The position numbers and the translations under genes were made by a program. A stretch of 64,000 nt of DNA from an uncultured Prevotellaceae bacterium (lineage in GTDB: Bacteria > Bacteroidota > Bacteroidia > Bacteroidales > Bacteroidaceae), in NCBI GenBank assembly GCA_946402905.1, contig CAMIYC010000001.1, positions 88,265-152,264 on the forward strand, given 5' to 3'. Below the pieces are notes generated by a model. The model made no database searches. It was given only the letters and a program-made list of their open reading frames with translations, and was not told the origin of the DNA. Shown piece by piece: positions 8,846 through 16,092 of the stretch (position 1 is its first letter; the number at the start of each line of letters is the position of its first letter).

Positions 8846-9475
8846 TTATATACCTAATTCGTATGTTAATTCATAATAACAAGGATAGACACTGGCCGTA
8901 GCCGTCGATGTGCCCTGGCTATGAGGTACGATCAGGTTGACTTTGGCCAGCTGGTCGTCTTCATTAACAAGCCTTCCTAAATTGATATAAGACAACGGTG
9001 TGAGCCATCCTGCGGGCACAGAGGTGGTATTATACCAATTGCGCATCACTCCGCTTATAAAAGTGGCATTAAACGTGCCCAGCGTGTTGGTGACGGCCAT
9101 TTTGTCGGGCAGTGACGAATAATAGAGTAGATTGTTGGACGAGATCAGCGAATCGGTAAGCAGATTGTATTCATTATACCTGCATAAGACATTGGCCGAC
9201 TCACCGTTTTTCAGTTTTTCTCCCACGCCTTTTCTAACGATTTGCATATACACTCCGGTATTTTCAAAGAGTACAAACTCTTTTTTGCTGACGTCTGTTA
9301 TTGAATCTTTCCGAAATTCTGCTTCGGAAATGACGTTAATACCTTGTTTCTCTATAAACTGTTTGATAGCCGCCCTTTCCTTTTTTTTCTGGTCGGCATA
9401 CGTTTCCGTGTCATGGCATGAAGAGAGCCCGATCATCCCAAGGACAACAAATACAGCGAATAATAGTCTTTTCAT
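8846..9475 (-). CDS. DUF4827 lipoprotein, FKBP-like
   Basis: A protein of 209 residues with a lipoprotein signal (lipobox LSSC, mature Cys at about residue 20). The rest contains IRKGVGEKLKNGE-like text (QIVRKGVGEKLKNGE) and the late segment VPAGWLTPLSYI, reminiscent of FKBP-type peptidyl-prolyl isomerases in which a leaky active site is common. DUF4827 proteins are restricted to Bacteroidales; function unknown. It opens the transcription unit containing glmM, with a TAACTTTG promoter about 20 bases upstream of the ATG, giving a very short leader. Confidence 0.75.
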   Translation of the reverse strand: MKRLLFAVFVVLGMIGLSSCHDTETYADQKKKERAAIKQFIEKQGINVISEAEFRKDSITDVSKKEFVLFENTGVYMQIVRKGVGEKLKNGESANVLCRYNEYNLLTDSLISSNNLLYYSSLPDKMAVTNTLGTFNATFISGVMRNWYNTTSVPAGWLTPLSYINLGRLVNEDDQLAKVNLIVPHSQGTSTATASVYPCYYELTYELGI

Positions 9476-9493
9476 TTCAAATCATTTTTCGGA

Positions 9494-9571
9494 TGCAAAG
9501 TTACGAAAAAACGAGAGAAATAGGAAAGGAAAGCTTGCTTTTATTTCCTATTTCCGAGTGCCTGTAACTTC
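9494..9571 (-). promoter_or_regulatory. 78-bp dispersed repeat carrying the promoter of DUF4827-glmM (copy 1)
   Basis: Read on the minus strand this segment begins GAAGTTAC, contains CACTCGGAAAT, a stem-loop (GAAATAGGAAA against TTTCCTATTTC) and then CTCGTTTTTTCG followed by the -7 box TAACTTTG (9503 to 9496). A -33-like TTTC lies 20 bases upstream of the box. The same 78-base arrangement is at 12403-12480 before nrdD. The transcript would start about 17 bases before the DUF4827 ATG. Confidence 0.75.
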
Positions 9572-9579
9572 AGAGTGTT

Positions 9580-10614
9580 TTATCCAAAAGAACTGGCAAA
9601 ACTTTTGATAGCGTCGAGTGTGATTCTTTCAGCCTCCTCCATGGAACAATATAGATGCCCACCTGCAGCATTGGGATGTCCTCCTCCATTGAAGAATTTC
9701 TCCGCCAACTCATTGCAATAGAAATGATCGACCGAACGTAGACTGACCCACACCGTATTCTCTTTCTCCGTATCCTCCCTGAGAGAGATGGAGAGTCTGA
9801 TGCCCTTGATGCGCAAAGGCTCGTTGACCAATCCTTCGGCATCGCCCTTGATGAAATGGAATCGTTTCATCTCCTGCTTAGTGATGGCGAAATAGGCGGA
9901 ATGGCAATAAGGCATCACATTCAGTTTCTGACTCATCACATACCCTCTCAGTCTGATGCTCCACTCACTGAAATTGTTGTAGACATTGCGATATATCTTG
10001 TCTTTGTCGAACTTTTTTGTGAGCAGCTGACTGATGATATAGAAGATTTCGCTGCTGGAGGAATTATAAGTGAACCCTCCCGTGTCGGTCATCATCCCAC
10101 AATAGATTGACACCGCTCCGTATCTGGTCATCAGTTCGAAGCCTCCAAGCTGCCATATTATACGGAAAATGATCTCGCATGTGCTGCTCATATCTGGCCT
10201 GGAGACAGAGAGTGCCGTTTCTACATCCGGTGAGAGGTGATGGTCTATTAAGACCTTCGGTGCTGTGGCCTCATCGAAGACCCGTTGCATCTCCATCAGT
10301 CGGGCGGAAGTGTTGAAATCGAGGCAGAAGATGAGGTCGGCGTTGCGGAAAGCCTCCTCCACCCTCTCCTTATGCTTATCATATCTCACGATTCTGTCGA
10401 CAAAGGGCATCCATCTGAGGAAATCAGGGAAAGCGTCGGGCACGGCGATAAAAGGATTTTTTCCCATGGATCGCAGATAGTCAGCCCATCCGAGTGAAGA
10501 ACCTATTGCATCTCCGTCGGGGCTTTTATGGCAGCAAATGACGATATGCTGCGCCTGGTCTATGAGTTTTCTGAGTGTTTCGACCTGCAGGTCGGAAAGT
10601 ATATTGATATTCAT
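9580..10614 (-). CDS. nrnA: DHH/DHHA1 phosphoesterase, NrnA-type oligoribonuclease / pAp phosphatase
   Basis: A protein of 344 residues. The DHH domain shows SPDGDAIGSSLG (metal-binding Asp), CLDFN and DHHLSPDVE; the DHHA1 domain ends with GGGHPNAAGG, which binds substrate. NrnA proteins degrade 2-5 nucleotide RNAs and dephosphorylate pAp. Bacteroidetes often lack Orn, so it likely fulfils that role. The ATG at 10614 is chosen because the 69-residue extension upstream runs through a terminator hairpin and has low-complexity, non-family sequence. It is monocistronic or weakly linked to the nucleotidyltransferase upstream. Confidence 0.88.
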   Translation of the reverse strand: MNINILSDLQVETLRKLIDQAQHIVICCHKSPDGDAIGSSLGWADYLRSMGKNPFIAVPDAFPDFLRWMPFVDRIVRYDKHKERVEEAFRNADLIFCLDFNTSARLMEMQRVFDEATAPKVLIDHHLSPDVETALSVSRPDMSSTCEIIFRIIWQLGGFELMTRYGAVSIYCGMMTDTGGFTYNSSSSEIFYIISQLLTKKFDKDKIYRNVYNNFSEWSIRLRGYVMSQKLNVMPYCHSAYFAITKQEMKRFHFIKGDAEGLVNEPLRIKGIRLSISLREDTEKENTVWVSLRSVDHFYCNELAEKFFNGGGHPNAAGGHLYCSMEEAERITLDAIKSFASSFG

Positions 10615-10629
10615 TATTTTTGTAAAAAT

Positions 10630-10688
10630 AGTCCTCCCCTGTCTTCTCCCGATGGGAGGATGCCCCTGGGAGAAGTCAGGTGAGGACT
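10630..10688 (-). terminator. Long hairpin between nucleotidyltransferase and nrnA
   Basis: AGTCCTCCCCTGTCTTCTCCC (10630-10650, plus strand) pairs with 10668-10688 with two mismatches, a stem of about 21 bp. On the minus strand it is followed by ATTTTTA, so it can terminate the transcript of the nucleotidyltransferase gene. The nrnA ATG follows only 15 bases later, so it could also act as an attenuator. Confidence 0.7.
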
Positions 10689-10724
10689 TTGTCAAAAAAG
10701 AACTAATGTCTTTATTTTGTTGCT

Positions 10725-11636
10725 TTAGAACAGTTCCTCTGGATAGACCCCTTCGTTGATGAGCGACTGTATTTTCTCCACCACACTGGGTCTGTCGGCG
10801 GCATAGGTCACGCCAAACCACTTGCTGGTAGTATCAAGTACGCGCACCGTGGCAGTCTTCTCGTTGATGAGTTTGTTGACCATCAGTGGGATGAAGAACT
10901 CGGCCTTGAGATTCTGCATATTCTTCGGGTCGGAGAGGAACTCCTTGAAATAAGCCTCACTATAGTCAAAATAGTCGGGTGTGAATCCCCACATATTCAT
11001 ACTGACAGGTGTATTGTCGTCTACGGGCACCCACTCACCTTGTTCATCCTTGTAGCAGATGGGGCCGTTGACCCTCATGATTTCTGTACGCTCCACGACA
11101 GTGGTGAGGTTCTCGTTCTCGTCTTTTGAACAGATGCCACGCGCTACGGTTCCATTCTCCGACAGTGTATTGCCTACACGGAAGCCCACCATCGCATACT
11201 TGTTCTTGCAACCCTCGGGCAGGTCGGCGAGGAATTTCCCTATCACCATGAAAGCGTCACGGTTGTAGAAGTCGTCGCAATTGATGACACAGAAGGGCTC
11301 CTTGATGGTTTTTGCCGCCATCATCACAGCATGGTTGGTACCCCATGGCTTGACGCGTCCCTCAGGCACGGAGAATCCCTCCGGCAGGCAGTCGAGACTT
11401 TGGAAAACGAGTTCTGCGGGTATATGTCCCTCATATTTACTAAGGATCTTGTCGCGGAAATCCTGCTCGAAATCTTTTCTGATGACGAATACGATCTTTC
11501 CGAATCCTGCTTTGATGGCATCGTAAATGGAATAATCCATGATGGTCTCACCATTGGGTCCCAGACCGTCGAGCTGTTTGAGTCCACCATATCGGCTGCC
11601 CATGCCGGCAGCAAGCAAAAGTAATGTTGGTTTCAT
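10725..11636 (-). CDS. Sugar-1-phosphate nucleotidyltransferase-like protein
   Basis: A protein of 303 residues with the NTP-transferase signature at the N-terminus (LLAAGMGSRYGGLKQLDGLG, the nucleotide-binding loop) and the metal-site motif INCDDFYNRDAF at about residues 110-121. It should condense an NTP with a sugar-1-phosphate; the Bacteroidetes family to which it belongs is usually left without a specific sugar. The start at 11636 removes 18 residues that contain the promoter (TAAATTTG at 11685 to 11678). No pathway partner is adjacent; glmM is 2 kb away but separated by a terminator. Confidence 0.82.
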   Translation of the reverse strand: MKPTLLLLAAGMGSRYGGLKQLDGLGPNGETIMDYSIYDAIKAGFGKIVFVIRKDFEQDFRDKILSKYEGHIPAELVFQSLDCLPEGFSVPEGRVKPWGTNHAVMMAAKTIKEPFCVINCDDFYNRDAFMVIGKFLADLPEGCKNKYAMVGFRVGNTLSENGTVARGICSKDENENLTTVVERTEIMRVNGPICYKDEQGEWVPVDDNTPVSMNMWGFTPDYFDYSEAYFKEFLSDPKNMQNLKAEFFIPLMVNKLINEKTATVRVLDTTSKWFGVTYAADRPSVVEKIQSLINEGVYPEELF

Positions 11637-11677
11637 AATATGATTGTCTGTAAAAATGGTTATTACAAAAAACTCTG

Positions 11678-11685
11678 CAAATTTA
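11678..11685 (-). promoter_or_regulatory. -7 box TAAATTTG of the nucleotidyltransferase gene
   Basis: TAAATTTG on the minus strand fits TAnnTTTG and stands about 42 bases before the ATG at 11636. The -33 position reads TCTG, one base off the TTTG consensus. Confidence 0.55.
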
Positions 11686-11867
11686 ATCATTTTTTCTCAT
11701 TTGTGCAGACGCAGTAGAGATTATTATCATTATTTAACTCTACAATCCTGCCGCTGTACCCAGCACCTCATATATTGTTGCGCCGCTCGGGCGGATTTGC
11801 CATAATTGGGGGAGCGCGGGCGACCTCGCCCGCCAGTAAGAGTATCTGCCGATAGTGCCGACTTATG

Positions 11868-12180
11868 AAATAAAAAAACACTTCGTTAGACAAAAAGGTT
11901 TAAAAAGGGGAAAAAAGATGTCTGCGACGTCTGGAAAAAGGGTGAAAAATTATATTGCCTGCCCTCTGTCACGAGGTTCTCACATATAAGGTGTAGGGAC
12001 GCGGCGTGCCGCGTTATTGTGGAGGTTATAACTGAAAAAATGTACCATGGAGCTTTGGATTCTACATTTTTCTTCCTTTACCCCAGTGCCAACGGCACTT
12101 TTTGCTCCTTTTTTATCAATGTCGTAGACGTTTTTTGAGCCTTTTTGAACCTTTTTGCTGAGCACAGCGTTTTTTTATTT
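11868..12180. repeat. 313-bp inverted-repeat structure with phased A-tracts
   Basis: The left arm (11868-11928) and the reverse complement of the right arm (12121-12180) align over about 60 bases with roughly three quarters identity, including AAATAAAAAA, CAAAAAGGTT, AAAAAGG and GTCT.CGAC. In both arms A5-A7 tracts repeat about every 10 bases (centres near 11894, 11904, 11914, and T-tracts near 12101, 12111, 12133, 12144, 12154, 12173), as in intrinsically bent DNA. Between the arms are a perfect palindrome ACGCGGCGTGCCGCGT (11999-12014), an AAAAATGTA/TACATTTTT hairpin (12036-12071) and AGTGCCAACGGCACTTTTT (terminator-like). ACTT occurs on both outer sides (11861-11864, 12182-12185). No gene is visible. 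Confidence 0.65.
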
Positions 12181-12185
12181 AACTT

Positions 12186-12402
12186 CCGCAAGCTCCAGTT
12201 ATCAGGTTATCAGGTCGTTAGGTCGCTACGCTTAGAGGTTTTTGGTGAGATATGCATAACTACAGAGCATTCCTTGGTCATTTCACCTTATTACCTCATA
12301 ACCTTAAAACTTTGAAAACCGACAAGTGAAGCAAATGCGGAACTTGTATTATTTTAATTCCATTAGTATTGCGCTCGACTTTTCGTAACTTTGGCTGGCG
12401 CC
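12186..12402. other. Gene-free stretch with short tandem octamers and a partial promoter repeat
   Basis: GTTATCAG occurs twice in tandem (12198-12213), followed by the related GTCGTTAG. At 12374-12393 CTCGACTTTTCGTAACTTTG differs at two positions from the promoter end of the 78-bp repeat 85 bases downstream, so it may be a decayed second copy or a second start site for nrdD. No open frame looks coding. The rest of 11637-11867 also shows nothing beyond the nucleotidyltransferase promoter. Confidence 0.5.
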
Positions 12403-12480
12403 GAAGTTACTGGTACTCGGAAATGGAAAAGAAAAGGCTGCTTTTCTTTCCCATTTCTCTCGTTTTTTCGTAACTTTGCA
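12403..12480 (+). promoter_or_regulatory. 78-bp dispersed repeat carrying the nrdD promoter (copy 2)
   Basis: GAAGTTACTGGTACTCGGAA, a stem (GGAAATGG and GAAAAGG with CTTTTC and CCATTTC), then CTCGTTTTTTCG and TAACTTTG at 12471-12478. TTTC lies 20 bases before the box. It is the same length and layout as copy 1 (9494-9571); the stem sequence differs but remains paired. The predicted start is near 12483, leaving a leader of about 60 bases before nrdD. Confidence 0.75.
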
Positions 12481-12546
12481 GTTAAAATCAGCATGAGACT
12501 GAGTCTATTTTGAACGAGGAAAATATAAAAAATACTATAAAATACT

Positions 12547-14784
12547 ATGATTCAGACAGTAGTAAAGCGTGACGGACGCATCGTGGGTTTCAATGAGCAG
12601 AAAATCATGGCTGCCATCCGTAAGGCCATGCTTCATACCGATAAAGGAGAAGATGAACGGCTCTTGTATAAGATCACCGACCATATCGCCCAGCGTGGCG
12701 AGAGCCAGATGACCGTAGAGCAGATACAGGACGCGGTAGAGATCGAGTTGATGAAATCGAGCCGCAAGGACGTGGCACAGAAATATATTGCCTATCGCAA
12801 CCAGCGCTCCATCGCTCGCAAGGCAAAGACCCGTGATGTGTTTCTGGACATCGTAAATGTGAAGAACAATGATGTGACCCGTGAGAATGCCAACATGAAC
12901 GCCGACACTCCCGCGGGCATGATGATGAAGTTTGCCTCTGAGACCACCAAACCCTTTGTGGACGACTATCTGCTCTCCGACGAGAGCCGTGATGCCGTGG
13001 AGCACAACTACCTTCATATCCATGACAAGGACTACTACCCCACCAAGTCGCTCACCTGTGTGCAGCATCCTCTCGACAACATCCTCAACTGCGGTTTTAT
13101 CGCCGGCCATGGCGCCTCAAGACCCGCCCGTCGGATAGAGACAGCATCTGTACTGGCGTGCATCTCCATGGAGTGTGCCCAGAATGAGATGCACGGCGGC
13201 CAGGCCATCCCCGCATTCGACTTCTATCTGGCTCCCTATGTGCGGATGAGCTATATCGAAGAGCTGAAGTACCTGGAAGACCTCAATGGCGAGAGCTACC
13301 AAGACCTGTATGATGAGCCCCTGATCGACTATATCCGCAAGCCCCTCACCGGACTTAACGGCAGAGAGCGTGCCCAGCAGCACGCCATCAACAAGACGGT
13401 AGGCCGGGTGCATCAGTCGATGGAGGCATTTATCCATAACATGAACACCATCCACTCCCGTGGCGGCAACCAAGTGGTGTTCTCCTCGATCAACTACGGC
13501 ACGGACACCTCTGCCGAGGGTCGTTGTGTCATGAGAGAGATCCTGCTCTCCACCTACGAGGGCGTGGGCAACGGTGAGACAGCCATATTCCCCATACAAA
13601 TCTGGAAAAAGAAGCGTGGTGTGAACTATCTGCCCGGCGACCGCAACTTCGACCTCTATCAGCTGGCCTGTAAGGTGACGGCCCGACGTTTCTTCCCCAA
13701 TTTCCTCAACCTCGACGCCTCTTTCAACCAGACGGACGAATGGAAGGCCGATGACCCGAAGCGCTATTTGCACGAGGTGGCGACTATGGGCTGCCGCACA
13801 CGTGTCTTTGAGAACCGTTTCGGCCCGAAGACCTCCATAGGGCGTGGCAACCTCTCTTTCTCCACCATCAACATTGTAAAGCTTGCCATCGAATGCATGG
13901 GAGAAGAAGACCAGCAGAAGCGGATTGACATGTTCTTTGCCAAGTTGGACCACGTGCTCGAACTGACAGCCCGACAACTCGACGACCGTTTCCAGTTCCA
14001 AAAAACTGCCTATGTGAAGCAATTCCCGCTACTGATGAAAAGCCTCTGGATAGGAGCCGACAAACTCGGTCCGATGGATACCATCAGCAGCGTGATCAAC
14101 CAGGGTACGCTTGGCATCGGCTTCATCGGCCTGGCCGAGTGTCTGGTGGCCCTCACTGGCAAGCACCACGGCGAGAGCGCCGAGTCGCAGCAGCTGGGCC
14201 TGAAGATCATCACCTATATGCGCGACAGGGTGAACGAGTTTTCAGAGCGCTATCACCACAACTATTCTGTGCTCGCGACGCCCGCTGAAGGTCTGGCTGG
14301 CAAGTTCACGAAGAAAGACCGCAAGGAATTTGGCATCATCCCCGGTGTCACAGACCGCGACTATTACACCAACTCCAATCACGTGCCTGTCTATTATAAA
14401 TGTTCTGCCCGTCATAAGGCTGAGGTGGAGGCGCCCTATCACACCCTGACCCGCGGTGGCCATATCTTCTATGTAGAGATAGACGGCGATGCCACCCACA
14501 ACCCGCAGGTCATCATGAGTGTGGTAGACATGATGGATCAGCTCGACATGGGCTACGGCTCTGTCAACCACAACCGCAACCGCTGTATGGACTGCGGCTA
14601 TGAGAATGCTGCCGACCATTTAGAGTCGTGTCCGAAATGCGGTTCGAAAAACATAGACAAGCTGCAGCGCATCACCGGCTATCTTGTCGGCACGACCGAC
14701 CGTTGGAACAGCGGCAAGCTCGCGGAGCTGAACGACCGCGTGACCCATATCGACCATGGCCCACAAGATCTCTTCGGAGCATGA
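12547..14784 (+). CDS. nrdD: Anaerobic ribonucleoside-triphosphate reductase (class III) NrdD
   Basis: A protein of 745 residues. Residues 3-90 are an ATP-cone (VVKRDGRIVGFNEQKI), the allosteric nucleotide domain. The C-terminus has the zinc site CMDCG...CPKCG and the glycyl-radical motif RITGYLVG, with the radical Gly at about residue 711. It makes dNTPs from NTPs under anaerobiosis, using formate or thioredoxin depending on subclass. It overlaps nrdG by ATGA, so the activase is translationally coupled. The promoter is in the 78-bp repeat. All key features are present. Confidence 0.96.
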   Translation: MIQTVVKRDGRIVGFNEQKIMAAIRKAMLHTDKGEDERLLYKITDHIAQRGESQMTVEQIQDAVEIELMKSSRKDVAQKYIAYRNQRSIARKAKTRDVFLDIVNVKNNDVTRENANMNADTPAGMMMKFASETTKPFVDDYLLSDESRDAVEHNYLHIHDKDYYPTKSLTCVQHPLDNILNCGFIAGHGASRPARRIETASVLACISMECAQNEMHGGQAIPAFDFYLAPYVRMSYIEELKYLEDLNGESYQDLYDEPLIDYIRKPLTGLNGRERAQQHAINKTVGRVHQSMEAFIHNMNTIHSRGGNQVVFSSINYGTDTSAEGRCVMREILLSTYEGVGNGETAIFPIQIWKKKRGVNYLPGDRNFDLYQLACKVTARRFFPNFLNLDASFNQTDEWKADDPKRYLHEVATMGCRTRVFENRFGPKTSIGRGNLSFSTINIVKLAIECMGEEDQQKRIDMFFAKLDHVLELTARQLDDRFQFQKTAYVKQFPLLMKSLWIGADKLGPMDTISSVINQGTLGIGFIGLAECLVALTGKHHGESAESQQLGLKIITYMRDRVNEFSERYHHNYSVLATPAEGLAGKFTKKDRKEFGIIPGVTDRDYYTNSNHVPVYYKCSARHKAEVEAPYHTLTRGGHIFYVEIDGDATHNPQVIMSVVDMMDQLDMGYGSVNHNRNRCMDCGYENAADHLESCPKCGSKNIDKLQRITGYLVGTTDRWNSGKLAELNDRVTHIDHGPQDLFGA

Positions 14785-15281
14785 TCCGAGTGCTTGACAT
14801 CATAGAAGACACGATGGTAGACGGTCCCGGCTTTCGCACGTCTATCTATTGTGCCGGCTGCGACCATCGTTGCCCGCACTGCCATAACCCGCAGTCGTGG
14901 GCTTTCGACGGTGGCAGGGAAATGTCCACCTCCGCCCTGCTGCGCATCATCATGGCCGATCCTTTTGCCAACGTCACCTTCACCGGCGGCGACCCGATGT
15001 ATCAGGCAGCCGGTTTCGCCGAACTGGCCAGGGCCGTGCATGCCCACACCAACAAAGACATCTGGTGCTACACAGGGTTCGCCTACGAGAGTCTTATCCA
15101 CGAAGACCAGCGGGAACTGCTGGAACAGCTCGACGTGCTGGTAGACGGTCCTTACATAGACCGCCTTCACGACCCCGACCTTCTATTCCGCGGTTCTTCC
15201 AACCAACGTCTGATAGACGTGCAGAAGTCTTTGTATGCCGGCGAGGTCATTCTCTGGGAGCCCAATATCCTCGTCACCTGA
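14781..15281 (+). CDS. nrdG: NrdD-activating radical SAM enzyme NrdG
   Basis: A protein of 166 residues. The radical SAM motif Cys-x3-Cys-x2-Cys is CDHRCPHC, and TFTGGDPM is the glycine-rich SAM-binding segment. It generates the glycyl radical on NrdD by cleaving SAM. The ATG at 14781 overlaps the nrdD TGA. The 3' end overlaps the convergent phosphatase gene by 8 bases, so there is no room for a terminator between them. Confidence 0.95.
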   Translation: MIRVLDIIEDTMVDGPGFRTSIYCAGCDHRCPHCHNPQSWAFDGGREMSTSALLRIIMADPFANVTFTGGDPMYQAAGFAELARAVHAHTNKDIWCYTGFAYESLIHEDQRELLEQLDVLVDGPYIDRLHDPDLLFRGSSNQRLIDVQKSLYAGEVILWEPNILVT

Positions 15282-15783
15282 GCAGATTCTTCGGATAGAC
15301 TTTCTGAAAGAGTCCTTGGCATGCGTCTTCGAGCAACTCAATGACCAGTTCGAACGCACTGTCTCCGCTATAATAAGGATCGGGCACGACATGATGCGTG
15401 GGATGCTGCGTGAGGAAATCGGCCATGCAATACACTTTCTCCTTGTCTCTGCCATGACGGGAGCGGCGGAGGATATCACGTAGGTTCTCTTCGTCCATAC
15501 CTACGATATAGTCGAAGCGGTCGAAGTCGTCGGCACTGAACTGCCGGGCTCTGTGTGTGAAGTCATAGCCGTGCCGCCGGCCATGCGACCTCATTCTTCT
15601 GTCGGGCAGATCGCCTACATGCCAACTGCCGATACCGGCAGAGTCGATATAGAACCGTTGCTCCAGTCCGTTCATCTCCACGATATGCCTCATGATGCCC
15701 TCGGCTGCCGGTGAACGGCAAATATTGCCAAGACAGACGAAAAGTATTCTGGCCACGTAGTCTTTGTTTTCTATCGCTTTCAT
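15274..15783 (-). CDS. Low-molecular-weight protein tyrosine phosphatase
   Basis: A protein of 169 residues with the active-site loop VCLGNICRSP (Cys17, Arg23, Ser24) and the late general-acid motif DPYYSGD. Such enzymes dephosphorylate tyrosine kinases controlling capsule or exopolysaccharide export (Wzb-like) or act more broadly; no kinase is adjacent. Two TAAATTTG boxes in tandem stand 30-50 bases upstream of the ATG. It is monocistronic and converges on nrdG. Confidence 0.9.
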   Translation of the reverse strand: MKAIENKDYVARILFVCLGNICRSPAAEGIMRHIVEMNGLEQRFYIDSAGIGSWHVGDLPDRRMRSHGRRHGYDFTHRARQFSADDFDRFDYIVGMDEENLRDILRRSRHGRDKEKVYCMADFLTQHPTHHVVPDPYYSGDSAFELVIELLEDACQGLFQKVYPKNLLR

Positions 15784-15814
15784 TGTATTTTTGAATTATT
15801 TTTTCTGCAACTGG

Positions 15815-15832
15815 CAAATTTAGACAAATTTA
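15815..15832 (-). promoter_or_regulatory. Tandem -7 boxes of the phosphatase gene
   Basis: TAAATTTG occurs at 15822-15815 and again at 15832-15825 on the minus strand, 10 bases apart, giving two candidate starts about 28 and 38 bases before the ATG at 15783. Confidence 0.5.
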
Positions 15833-16092
15833 TGCAGTGTCATTTATCATAATCATTCGGGCGTTATTGTGTGAATCTTGGAAAAATGTACAAAAAGAGG
15901 CAAAAACACCTTGGAAAAGTGTAATCGCATCATTAAAAACCCAACGTCACACGTCGATAGTTGTACGAAAGCCAGTAACTTCGTTTCAGAGAGTCGGATA
16001 GGAAGGAATGGTAAATCATTTCTTATGTAAATGTTTACATAAACAACAATTGAAAAGTGTAACAGGGTTAGGTTATGGTTTTTCAAAGTTGC
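15833..16092. other. Gene-free stretch with a 20-bp palindrome and CTTGGAAAARTGTA repeats
   Basis: TTATGTAAATGTTTACATAA at 16023-16042 is a perfect inverted repeat of two 9-base arms around TG, operator-like. CTTGGAAAAATGTA (near 15878) and CTTGGAAAAGTGTA (near 15911) are direct repeats, and TTGAAAAGTGTAA near 16050 resembles them. The site is 190 bases upstream of the phosphatase promoter and behind the end of the DUF3843 gene, so its target is unclear. Confidence 0.5.

Noticed and set aside
11980..12165. Minus-strand frame of 61 codons in the A-tract inverted repeat.
   Set aside because: It reads through the GC palindrome and A-tracts, ends in NNAARRVPTPYM-type repeat translation, and has no coding character.
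15853..16086. Minus-strand open frame of 77 codons between the phosphatase and DUF3843 genes.
   Set aside because: It is composed of the HFS-coding direct repeats and palindrome of this gap, has no ribosome site or promoter in the right place, and shows no family features.
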